Source: Anagrus nilaparvatae
Lineage: Eukaryota; Arthropoda; Insecta; Hymenoptera; Mymaridae
Assembly (NCBI GenBank): GCA_022575985.1
Contig: JAKSXM010000263.1
Coordinates: 13,124,001 to 13,188,000, forward strand
Direction: 5' to 3'
DNA: 64,000 bases
A program made the position numbers and the translations under genes. Of this stretch, positions 54,501 through 64,000 are shown piece by piece (positions within the stretch are counted from its first letter, which is position 1; each line of letters begins with the position of its first letter). The notes below the pieces were generated by a model. That model searched no databases. It had not been told where the DNA came from and was given only the letters and a program-made list of their open reading frames with translations.

Positions 54501-55737
54501 TTAAGTACTTTTTTTTAAACCTTTAATATGTAAAGATGTGTGATTCTTCTGTTTGCAAATGGTACACCTTTTTGTAGATTTGCAATTTGAGATAAAGCGA
54601 TTAAAACATCTCTTATGTTTAGAAACAATCTCCTCTTTCTGTTTTGGAGTTTTGTTTTTATAGTCTGCACAAAACAAAAAGAAGTGATTGGCATTACAAA
54701 TGATGCAGTTATTATTTAAACTTTGGCTTGATTTATTTTGATTATTAGCAGAAGTACGTAAAACTTTAGCAGAATTATTGGAATTATTTGCAGATTTATT
54801 TTTATTGAAATCCAAAAACTGTTTGCTATTATGACTACTACTAGCTTCTTCTATTGACTCTAAAATGCTAATTTGGTTTTCAATAAATTCCAACAATTTT
54901 GCTAAAGAAGGAGGCTCAGAGCTAGCTTTTACATTCACTGTAGCATTATCAGTTCCATTATTTGCAGGAGGTGGTAAAGAGTTACAATACGTATTGTAGT
55001 AAATTTCTCATTGCTTGCGAGTCATTATCAAGTAAATTTAGAACGTGAAAAACTGTTAGATCATCCCAAGAATCTACTGCTCTACCTAACCCTTTTAAAG
55101 CTGAAAGAGGGGTGTTGACACCGGACAAAATTTTCTTAAGCTCAGTTGCAGAAGGTTTTAGAATAGGCTTAAGTGAGTATAAATTAGCAATGTGGGCATT
55201 TACAAGCCTCTTTTTAACTTCGTACCTCTCCTTAAGCTTATTCCATACAATCTCGAAATTAGCATCAGTAGGTTGATATGAGGCAGCTATAGTACCTGCT
55301 TCACCTTCGAGTACTGAAATTAGCTGATGCAACTTCGCGACATTAGAATAGTTTTTCCTATTTATAACCGATGATTGGAAGACATCCTTAAATGATTCCC
55401 ATGCAGTATATTCGCCACTAAAGTGAGGCATTTGTTATGGGGATAGCCTCGCATTATCTAACATTACTACATGAGGCCTAGGTAATGGTTGATCAATATT
55501 TTTATTTGTTTGGTTAGCATCTAGAAAGGTTTGAAAAAGGCACATATTTTGTATGTAAAATTCTTCTATAACAGTAAAGTGATTCTCTGTAATATAGGGT
55601 TGAGTTTGCAGTTGGGCATAGTCTCTATGAGCAAGTAAAGACATGTTATTTTGCTCATAAGATGTCCACAAGTTTTCTAAGTATTTCATCCTTGTTTTGC
55701 AATTAAATACTGTCATATTACCAGCATCCTCAAACAC
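54501..55737 (-). pseudogene. BEL/Pao gag (copy A)
   Basis: Three consecutive frames. 55435-55737 holds a hydrophilic start (YLENLWTSYEQNNMSLLAH). 54982-55431 holds the DUF1759-like capsid region (MPHFSGEYTAWESFKDVFQS, KLHQLISVLEGEAGTIAAS, YEVKKRLVNAHIANLY). 54501-54938 holds zinc-binding clusters CIICNANHFFLFC and CTICKQKNHTSLH. A stop after RLSP (55435) and frame changes near 54940-54980 and 54390-54500 break the original polyprotein. Unambiguous BEL/Pao Gag. Confidence 0.9.
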
Positions 55738-57160
55738 TTTTTAGGCATTTTTAAGTCTAGGATATAATCCTGATTGCTCTAATAATATTGATGCTATTGT
55801 TACAGTTTAATATTTTTTAAATATTTGAGAAACTAAAATGACATTAATTTCAAATAATTTTTTAAATACACAATTATATCTTAGACTGTTTTCTATACTC
55901 AAGTATTTTTTGAAATAAAAACTTTATAAAATCACATAATAATATATTATAACACTGAGCATGTGTAATAATTTCTCTTTAAAAAACTAATCATTGATTA
56001 CACATGAAAATTAAAATCAATTAAATCAATTATCAAATTAATTTAAAAACTAGCTAAAATTAATAAATTAAAAAAGTTAAAGTAAGTACAATCATCAATG
56101 ATCCAATTTCAAAAAGAAAATTATTTTATATTTGCAACTTGAGAGATAGTTAAAGCCTAGTGATTGATTTTGCACAAAATATTTAAATTGATTTTAATTT
56201 AAGTCAAGATATTTAAATAGCAAAACAATGTGCATTTGAGCATTTAATAATTAACTTTTCTTATACAATAATTTTAAATATAATGTGCAAATAATATTAA
56301 CTAAGGTTACAACAATAAAAAAGCTAACTTACTGTTTAACTTAACTAACTGTTTAACTGGTGACGCAATATCATCCCTGGATAATGCAAATGCCTCCTTA
56401 TGACCTGATGTTGTGTTTGACCATCAAATGGAATGCTAAGAATCATCAGAGTCTCCAATGGTTGAGGTCCAGCCAGGTAGCTTCAATTAAATCCAGATCA
56501 CCAGTACAAAAACGCCAATGTTGTAACCTAGGTAACATCAAAATTAATTAGACCATGATCACATAAAATAATTGTTTAACAACATACAATAATAGTTTAC
56601 ATAACCTAGTAGAAAAAATTTTAAATTTACACAATTTTAATTTTCAATTTAAAAAAAATAAATTTAATTTTACACAAATTAGCAGAAAAAAATGTTAAAT
56701 TTTATTTAAAATAGCAGAAAAAGATTTTAAATTTTATTTGAAATAGCAGAAAAAAAGATTTTGAATTTTATAGGTTATGTTTTTTTTTAATTTTTAATCA
56801 ATGGATAAAATTTACTCACACACACACTAGCTCCCTACTCCTTAGTTTATTTATTATTTTTAAAATACAATAATTTTAAGCAAGATAAAAAAAAATATTT
56901 AATATTTTACAGTTACTTTTAATTTTAAATAATTTATTATACTAAATATGAAACATAAAAAAGATTCATTTAATATAATTGATGAATTTCAGAAAGGATA
57001 CTTTAAAAATAATGACAATTTTTAAAAGTATCATTAATTAAAATTAATAATACAAAAATTTTAAAAAGTACATTTTAGTAAACATATAAATAAAACTCAT
57101 CTTTTATGTAGCAAGCAGCCGCCAAAATTTAATAGTTGATGTGGTCTTCTTCATGAGAAA
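55738..57160. other. Leader of BEL copy A with a candidate primer site
   Basis: AT-rich, non-coding. On the minus strand near 56500-56525 the sequence ...TTACAACATTGGCGTTTTTG resembles an LTR end (…ACA) followed by a TTGGCG primer site, the layout seen in BEL elements. The matching 3' LTR was not found. Confidence 0.3.
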
Positions 57161-57660
57161 TTAGGCGTCGTTCGTGTGCGCGGCTCGATGATGCTTTACA
57201 GTTGTCGTCCCCTCTTTTTCATGCACATTGAAAGCGCTTCTTGTGTAATGGCGGTGGAACGACGGAGAATCAGAAAGAGCTGCGCGCGCCGCCCTGGTAA
57301 CGATGTTGATGCATGTGATGAAGAAGCCAAGGTCTCGCGCCAAATTCTCTTTTTTCTCCCAGCAATGACGTCACAATATGAATTTTTTATTATATTTCAG
57401 CATGAAAATCTCTTTTTCTTAAAAGTTTATATGAAAAACTTGCATTTCTTTTTAATTTTGATGAGTAATTAATTTGTAGAACATCACTTTCTTATAATTA
57501 TTAACAAAAAATTTAAACAGCACAGTTCTCACAATACACAATAGCAAGTTATTAATTTATCTTAACTTTTATAATAAAAATTATAAATTACAGCGTGCGT
57601 ACGACGTCATCTCCATAGCCACGACGGGACGAAGTAAAAGATAAGTTACCTCTTTATTGA
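57161..57660. other. GC-richer segment, possibly the BEL 5' LTR
   Basis: 57165-57375 and 57590-57640 are clearly GC-richer than their surroundings (CTGCGCGCGCCGCCCTGG, CGTGCGTACGACGTCATC). Both strands carry short open frames, but no domain is recognised. Position upstream of the candidate primer site would suit LTR promoter sequence. Confidence 0.3.
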
Positions 57661-59903
57661 ATCATGTGTTAAATATTAAACAATACTTTTAAATGTATTT
57701 TTATTTAAAAGTAAAAATTTCAATAATTAAAGTAAAAATTAATTATTTATTATTAGTGTTGCATTGCATTTAATAAATTCAAAATTATTGCTAAATTCAT
57801 GATATTTATATTCTTTCTCATATTTTTATATTTTTTGTATATACCATCTTACTCAAAATTAGCTATTTATCATTTATCATTATTATTATTTAAACTCATA
57901 TTCTAAGACAAGCTCTGAAATAAGTGTAAATTTGGCAAGGTGGGTGGTAAATATCATTACGTTTTACTTACTTCAAAATAATTTTTACAACTATGCCCCT
58001 ACTTTGTCAGATTATTATCATAAAATCAAAATAAAACCACTGTATAAGAATTTTTGCTATGAAAATTAATCAAATGCTAATCTAAAAATTATTTTTATCA
58101 GCTGTTATCATGCTTAAGCTTTATTTATTTGTGGCTGCTATACACAAATAACTGTTTTAAACTATAACGTTTTTAAATGATGCAAATTAACTTATCCTTT
58201 TCACTTTTTTTAAGGAGAGGGAGAGTGCTTAGTTCTACTTGCAGAACTAGTCTGAGCAAAATTTTTATATGGGGTTAAATTTATATTTACTGAACTTTAT
58301 AAATTTTTTTAATATGCTATAATGATATTTGTCTGTGTTAAACCGCTCAATTTATAAAAAAGATAAATGTCATTACTGAATGTGTAGTGTGGTCTGAGGC
58401 TTCATTGATCTTAAAAACCATTGAGGTCGATGGATCTCATGCCAGTCTGGTGGAGTTAGTAAAACTCAAAATTTCTTAAAGTATATCTTTAATTACTATT
58501 CATTAAAATAACTATTCGTTTTTATTTATTTTTGTACGCGTTTTTCTTAAATGTTGTACTGTGAAATCAAAAAAATGAAGAGTTTATGTATTATCAAAAA
58601 CTTAAAGTTTAATCAATTAATATTAATTTAATTTTATTTACAAAGTTTTTTGATGCCATTAGGCCTTTATATTTTATAAAATTTGTAATTGCAGATATTT
58701 TTATGCTACTTATTTATTGTAAATTAATTCATTTTTATGCAATTTTTTATTATTTTAAACTTCTTTGTTTTTACAATTTAGTAATAAATTGTGGTGGGTG
58801 GAATGTTGTGTAAATATGTGTATATAATATATGTAAATAATGTATGTGTGTGTGTGTGAGCGCTCTTCTAATTTTCGTGTATATGCTTATAATTTAGTGT
58901 CCGCTAAGATGCCGACTTATAAGCATCTTTCAATAAACTATAATTAAAAGCTAAACTTATTAAGTCTCCTTAATTAACCTACATCCTTTTCATTCAAAAT
59001 GCTTTTATGATAACTGCCACAAGGAATAAAAAAAGATGATTGTGAAATAAATAATAATCAATAAAATGGGAGACAAATCTTACACACTCATTCACTCTCT
59101 TTTCCTGAAGAAATCCTTAAGGCAACCACACTGTTTCTATAAAAGGACCTTAAAAAAGGTCTGGAAACCATAAAACGCCTCCTACTCGGATAGTTGTTAT
59201 TCAGAAATTTTATTGAAGGGGGAAATTATAAATTAATTGATAATTGACTCTATTATATTATTTTCACTCAAATTCAAGCATCGAAATAGCAAAAAAATGC
59301 TTTATTTTACGAAATACTTGGTGAAGCTGAGAGTTGACAGAGGGAAAAGGGCTCAAATATGTCCTAAATTAAATTTTGGTGGGGGTTTTAGTAAAACATA
59401 TTTTCAAAACCACTGTTTTGGTAAAACATATTTTCATGCATCAATCTTTTTTCATAGACAGAATTGATCAAAATCTCAGAAAATTCATTAAAAAAATGAA
59501 CTGTTAAAAAAACATTATTATCAATGAGTAAGATCTTATAATGGAGGGGGTTAGGTTAAAATCTTATTTTTTCATCCAAAGGGGAGTGGGGTGGGGGTTA
59601 AAAACCCCCAAAAATTGTCTTGCGTAATATTATGGATAGCCCCTAAAGAAGGAAGAGTGAATGGATTTAGAAGATCATTGATTTAGGAAATGAAAATAAT
59701 TCATTTAGGGACTAATTTGGGTTAATTACTTAATAGAATAAAGGGAATAATTTTCAAAACCTGTTTGATTAAACCAAATATAAAAAAGAAAAAAAATTCC
59801 TTGAAATATCCAGAATGAAATTTATGTAAAGTCAAACTTTCAGAGTAATAATGGATTTCAGAGAGCAATATTCTGATAATTTAAAATGACTATTTATGGT
59901 TTA
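57661..59903. other. AT-rich DNA with unrecognised small coding-like stretch and a GT tract
   Basis: A 46-codon + strand frame ending in TAA near 58480 (CVVWSEASLILKTIEVDGSH) has balanced composition but no known family. A (GT)n tract lies near 58841-58858, followed by an AATAAA signal (58931). Otherwise no gene. Confidence 0.3.
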
Positions 59904-61425
59904 TGATTGATTGATTGATTTAAAGCTTTATTTATACAGAATTGTACAAAAATATTGATTTACAAAATAAGTATGTACATTTTATTGCGCGGGTACGTTA
60001 TTTACAAAAATTTATATATAAAATTTATAAAAACTTAAAAAAGGATTTTATATAATATTTAACAAATTTAAAATGAGAATAAGAAAAAAAAATTTATAAT
60101 CTAAAAATATTTGATAAGAATTATAACTAAATAAATTTAAATTTAAGAGCTCGTTGGATGTTTATTTACTAGGTAAAGGTGCATTTTAGTTTTGGTTTAG
60201 CTTACGGGTGTTGGGAAGTAAGGAAATTTGAGAATTAGAAAAGCTAAAAGGGGGACAGGAGATGGAAAAAAGGAAGTAATTAGAACAGGGACAAGGGGAG
60301 GGGGGAGTTTAGGGAGTTATTATGTGGTGCTGTTAGAGAATTTTTAGGATGGGAGGGCGGAGGAATCTTGTTCTAAAAGATAAAGGTAAATATTTTGTTT
60401 AAAAGTGTCTAAGGAGGAAGCAAGGCGGATATGTTCAGGGAGGGTGTTCCAAAAATTTAGCATATAAACTAAGGAGGAATTGTTGTATTGGGGGCTTTTG
60501 GATGTTGGGATTGAGAGATGGGGTCGTAAGTGAGGACGAAGGTCTTTTGTAGAAATGTAGATGTTAATTTTTTCCTTCAGGTATGTGGGTAGCTGGGTGT
60601 TCAGGACATTGTATATATGGACTGCACATAAGTATTTTTGACGTAGCCTCACGTTAAGCCAGCCTAATTTCAGTCTAGCAGGAGAGGTCCTATTTGGGAA
60701 TTTAATATCAGATACGTATCTGACTGCAGCATTTTGGAGTTTTTGAAGCCGATCGTATTGATATCCTAGAAGCTTGCCCAATGGGAAGGCGCCATAGTCG
60801 AAGAGGGGAAAAATTAGGGAAGTGACTAATCGTCTACGGAGCAATGGGGAGATAAAATTTTTGAAATATCTCAATCTGTAGAATACATAGTTTATAGATT
60901 TGATCATGTGGTTCATTTGGGTGTTCCAGCTCATGTCTGAATCGAGGAATAGACCAAGGTTTTTTACGGATTTGGAAATGGGAATATGAATGCCGCTAAA
61001 ATAAAAGGTAGTATTGTTAATGTAAAAATCCTGTGATATATTGCCAAAAATAATGAATTTGGTTTTCTCTTTGTTAAAGTGGAAATTGTTTTGTGAGGCC
61101 CAGAGTTCTATGTTTTTTGGATCGGTTTGAAGGAGAGAGATGCCTAGATTGTAGTCTTTCTTTGGGATTTGAATATAGATTTAAAGATCATCGGCGAAGA
61201 GTAATCGTTTGGCGTAAGAAATGTGGGAGCCAATATCATTTATGTAGATGAGAAAAAGTAAGGGGCCCATTACTGAGCCTTGGGGGACACCGCTTTTTAC
61301 TGGTTCTGCCCAAGAGGGTTTATCTCCTACAATGACAGATTGAGTTCTATTTGAGAAGTAACTCGTGAACCAGTCTACTGTGTTTTTGGATAAACCAATG
61401 CTTGTTAATTTAGTTTATTTTAATT
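59904..61425 (-). mobile_element. 5'-truncated non-LTR retrotransposon
   Basis: The minus-strand element starts within the RT domain at about 61425 and runs to a 3' end with AATAAA (near 59925) and a short (ATCA)n tail (59904-59920). Only the RT C-terminal half and 3' UTR remain. A 3' simple-repeat tail in place of poly(A) suits CR1/Jockey-group elements; the clade is not resolved. Confidence 0.8.
60344..61413 (-). pseudogene. Non-LTR reverse transcriptase fragment
   Basis: Before an in-frame TAA at 61181-61183: GLSKNTVDWFTSYFSNRTQS, SGVPQGSVMGPLLFLIYIND and the catalytic FADD (LLFADDL-stop). After it the same frame continues to the stop at 60344: IISLLQTDPKNIELW-like thumb, FGNISQDFYIN, VKNLGLFLDSDMSW, then RLQKLQNAAVRYVSDI and the C-terminal LNFWNTLPEHIRLASSLDTF. 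These motifs are those of Jockey/CR1-type RTs. The nonsense codon directly after the catalytic site and the missing N-terminus make it dead. Confidence 0.9.
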
Positions 61426-63394
61426 AATGGTTATTTAAATTATTGGATTTAAAGGCAAATTTTGAACATCCGCACATTAGCATCATGAAAATTAGATTCA
61501 ATTTTCGAGATAAAATTTAATTAAAAAAGATCTCTTGAATAAAAATTGGAATAGCAGGGCATAAATAAATCTTTAAAATCTATTTCCAAATGTAGTGAAA
61601 AAAAACGGAAAGTTAAAACCGTTTTTTGAGAATAATACATTTGTAGAATATAAAATTTTAAAATAGATTCTGGTGTTATTTATTTTATTTAAGCGCGCAG
61701 CTATTCTAGTCTAAGTTTTAAATTTAAATTAATACTATAAAATATTTAATTCATTTTTTTTTACATTCTTTTAGAAGAAAGTCTCAGATATCCAATGGTT
61801 TGGGTCCTTTAGTCGGTACTCGTGCAAAATTTTGAGATATTAGGAATAACAAAATAATCTTATTGGTCTATTTTACCTAAAAAGGTATAATGTCATAAGA
61901 AAAACTAAAAATTATCTTTTCCTTGATATTGTCAGTTTAATACCTCATGGAAAAAATTAGGTTTTTTACATAATAAAAAGGTAAATTTTTCTACACCAGA
62001 ACATATATAAGAATTTGCTTAATTTTTAAGAAAAATTTAAGCGCAGAAATCTGAAAGTGTGAAAAACTATATTTTTACTTTTTTTGATCCAGAGAGATTG
62101 GAAATTCCACAGAAAACAATGAATATTTTTGAGAGTCTGATTGGAGATCTGGTATAAAACTTTTTTTAGAAAAGATGGATTTCTGATCGAAACTCTTAAA
62201 TTGAAAATTTCACATCTGCAGTTAATAATAGCTGACTTTTGAGGTTCAGACTACATTTTCCAAAAATTAAAACGATCATACAATATAACTGAAAAAACAA
62301 ATAGATAATGCAATTTATTCAGATTTAAACTTTTTAGGAGAATAATAGCTAAGAAATTTATATTATCTTTTATTTACAGAAAATTCTAATGATGTTACTA
62401 AACCAGCTGTAGTTTATTGATCGAAACAAAGTTTTAATAAATTGTCAATTTTTTCATGCGTGTGTGTATTTCATTGATCTGTTAATAAAATAAAAAAATG
62501 AAGAAAATAATAAATTTTTTTTTATTTTTCTTACACTAAATGTCCGTAAATACGCCAAAAAGCAATTTTTAAGGGAAAAAAGTCGGAGCCGATGAAACGT
62601 ACTGAAATATTAATAAAACGTAATATTTTTATTAATTTAACCAATAAATTGGTTAATTTTCAACTAATATAGTCACGTAACAGTGTTTCGCCATAGTGTA
62701 TTAGGTTGGCTTGTCAGTAGATTCCTAATACACCTTATCTAGACACCGTTTAATTATTTAAAAAAACAAAAAATATTAAAAATATAAAATTATTTTTTTT
62801 TTGAAATTTGTGTAAGTACTTGCCTTACACATGTTTCTAAAACGACTAAAAATGCTTGCTTTTGTATACCATTAGAAAGAAGAAGTTTTGTTTTCTCTTT
62901 CTAATTTAAATACAGCTGGAATTTTTATCCTATTAATTTTATAAAATTACATTCAAAGATTTTTTAAATTTAATAAGGCTAAAAATAACACGAACTCATA
63001 AATCAGTATCGAAAAATGTCCTTATTTTTGAAAATAAATTATCTAGTATTATAAATTAATATATGAAGTTTTTTAATTAACATAATTATATATACACTAG
63101 GGGGCTCCGCCTCCTGCGCGCTCCGCGCGCCAACCCCCGCAAAGCGTTAAGCGTGGTGAAAACACCCATGTTTAGAATTAGAAATTAAAAGACAATTAAG
63201 TTTTATTCTTTCTAAAAACTTTAAGCTTATTTGCTAATAATTTTTTTTTTTATTTAAATATTTAATTTTTCTTTCACAAAAATTTATTTTAAATGCAATA
63301 ATATGAAATCCATTGTTAAATTTTAATTTCTTATCATCTATAAAAAATAAATAAAATTATTTTTTTATAAATAATTAATTTTTTTTTTTAATTT
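61426..63394. repeat. AT-rich DNA with an inverted copy of the 30.9-31.4 kb repeat and a GC hairpin
   Basis: 62060-62640 is the inverse of about 30940-31440 (GGAGCCGATGAAACGTxCTG, GGTTCAGACTACATTTTCCA, GATTGGAGATCTGG). 62703-62752 resembles 5648-5690. A GC-rich hairpin (GGCTCCGCCTCCTGCGCGCT) lies at 63098-63131. No gene is seen. Confidence 0.5.
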
Positions 63395-63722
63395 TCAAAA
63401 AGCATCTATACTTCCATCTCTTAATAGTTCTTGGCATTCCATTAATTCTTCTAAACTTAGTATTTTGTCAGATATAATTCGCATTAATTTGTTATCAAAG
63501 TTAAATATATTGTACGTTTTATATTTATTTATTTATTATATTAAGTTAATAATTTTTTATCCTTGTTAATAATTTTATTTTTACCTGTTTTCCTTAATTC
63601 GCCTATTATTTCTAAATGTGTACCTTCATCATAATTTATATCTGATGCATTATTAGTGTATACATCTATTTTATATCTTTTGTCAGTTATTGAAGAGTAT
63701 AATAAATTTTTATTTTCATTTG
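63395..63722 (-). pseudogene. Unidentified coding-like sequence, two segments
   Basis: Segment 1 (63585-63722): 46 open codons, NLLYSSITDKRYKIDVYTNN then YDEGTHLEIIGELRKT, ending exactly at a donor-like CAG/GTAAAA. Segment 2 (63395 to about 63537): YNIFNFDNKLMRIISDKILS then EELMECQELLRDGSIDAF-stop. Composition is protein-like, and the pattern of segment 1 (VxGxL-type strand) could belong to an OB-fold. No good acceptor lies between them, so splicing is doubtful. Family not recognised. Confidence 0.3.
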
Positions 63723-64000
63723 TTAATTAAATATCCTTTTATTTCTATGTCTAATAGAGTTAAATAGAGTTAATAGATTTTATACGTTACACAATAATAT
63801 ATCAATTCTATAGTCTGTCTCAATGAAGAAATAAATTAAATACAGTTATAGTGATATAATAGTGAACAATTTAGAAGTGCCTGACAGTATTGTGTCCACA
63901 TGTACCATGCCCAAATGGGGGTGCCCAAATGAGGGTGCCCAAATGATCCATGTAGGTGGTGGCGGCGGCAGCGTTTAGAATTTTATAATATAGAGAGATA
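63723..64000. other. Window end, short tandem GTGCCCAAATG motif
   Basis: Three GTGCCCAAATG-like units (63907-63945) and a GGTGGCGGCGGCAGCG stretch. No gene assigned. Confidence 0.4.

Noticed and set aside
57161..57472. ORFs in the GC-richer segment
   Set aside because: Short frames on both strands with no domain; more likely regulatory/LTR sequence.

Overview
This window is AT-rich eukaryotic DNA, almost certainly from an arthropod and most likely an insect. The reasons are split genes with GT-AG introns, an exon of the animal integrin co-activator kindlin (fermitin), and a dense load of insect-type transposons. I see no bacterial, organellar or viral-genome organisation. The only recognisable host gene piece is the kindlin exon at 29979-30212 on the + strand. 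Much of the window may therefore be intron or flank of that gene, filled by mobile DNA; this is inference, because no neighbouring exon was found.

Layout. 1-10 kb: AT-rich non-coding DNA with several palindromic non-autonomous DNA transposons, including a hAT-like foldback with an exact 8-bp target duplication, TTAA-flanked elements and a GATCGA-rich mini-element. A tandem-unit repeat with a GT microsatellite lies at 1.9-3.4 kb. 10-22 kb: a pair of about 590-bp inverted repeats about 10 kb apart. Each arm is interrupted by a different insertion: a Mutator-like foldback carrying a tRNA-like sequence on the left, and a Harbinger-like element with a small ORF on the right. Between them lie foldback elements and a decayed Ty3/gypsy remnant. 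22.5-28.8 kb: a complete Ty1/copia element on the minus strand, with 204/206-bp LTRs, AAATT duplications and a tRNA-iMet-type primer site. It is killed by two nonsense codons, a frameshift and an inserted hAT foldback. 30-33 kb: the kindlin exon, then a Tigger/pogo element encoding only a DNA-binding domain, split by a TTAA element.

34.17-43.61 kb: a complete, apparently young Ty3/gypsy retrotransposon on the + strand. It has two 870-bp LTRs that I read as identical, ATAT target duplications, gag, and pol entered by a predicted -1 frameshift at A-AAA-AAC. It also has two extra ORFs: a 96-aa coiled-coil protein before gag, and a 351-aa Lys-rich protein without membrane segments where env would sit. 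Its leader holds a TGCA cluster and a 43-bp tandem array. It lies inside a host locus rich in CATATG repeats.

45-64 kb: more foldback elements, two broken BEL/Pao elements (minus strand, 48.7-50 kb and 51.2-55.7 kb), a 5'-truncated non-LTR retrotransposon (minus strand, 59.9-61.4 kb) with a nonsense codon at its FADD motif, and an unidentified coding-like stretch at 63.4-63.7 kb.

The insertions date one another. The gypsy element looks youngest. The copia element is nearly LTR-identical but already dead. The BEL and older gypsy pieces are ancient. The least described items are the accessory ORFs and leader of the gypsy element, the DNA-binding-only Tigger element, and the tRNA-bearing foldback.
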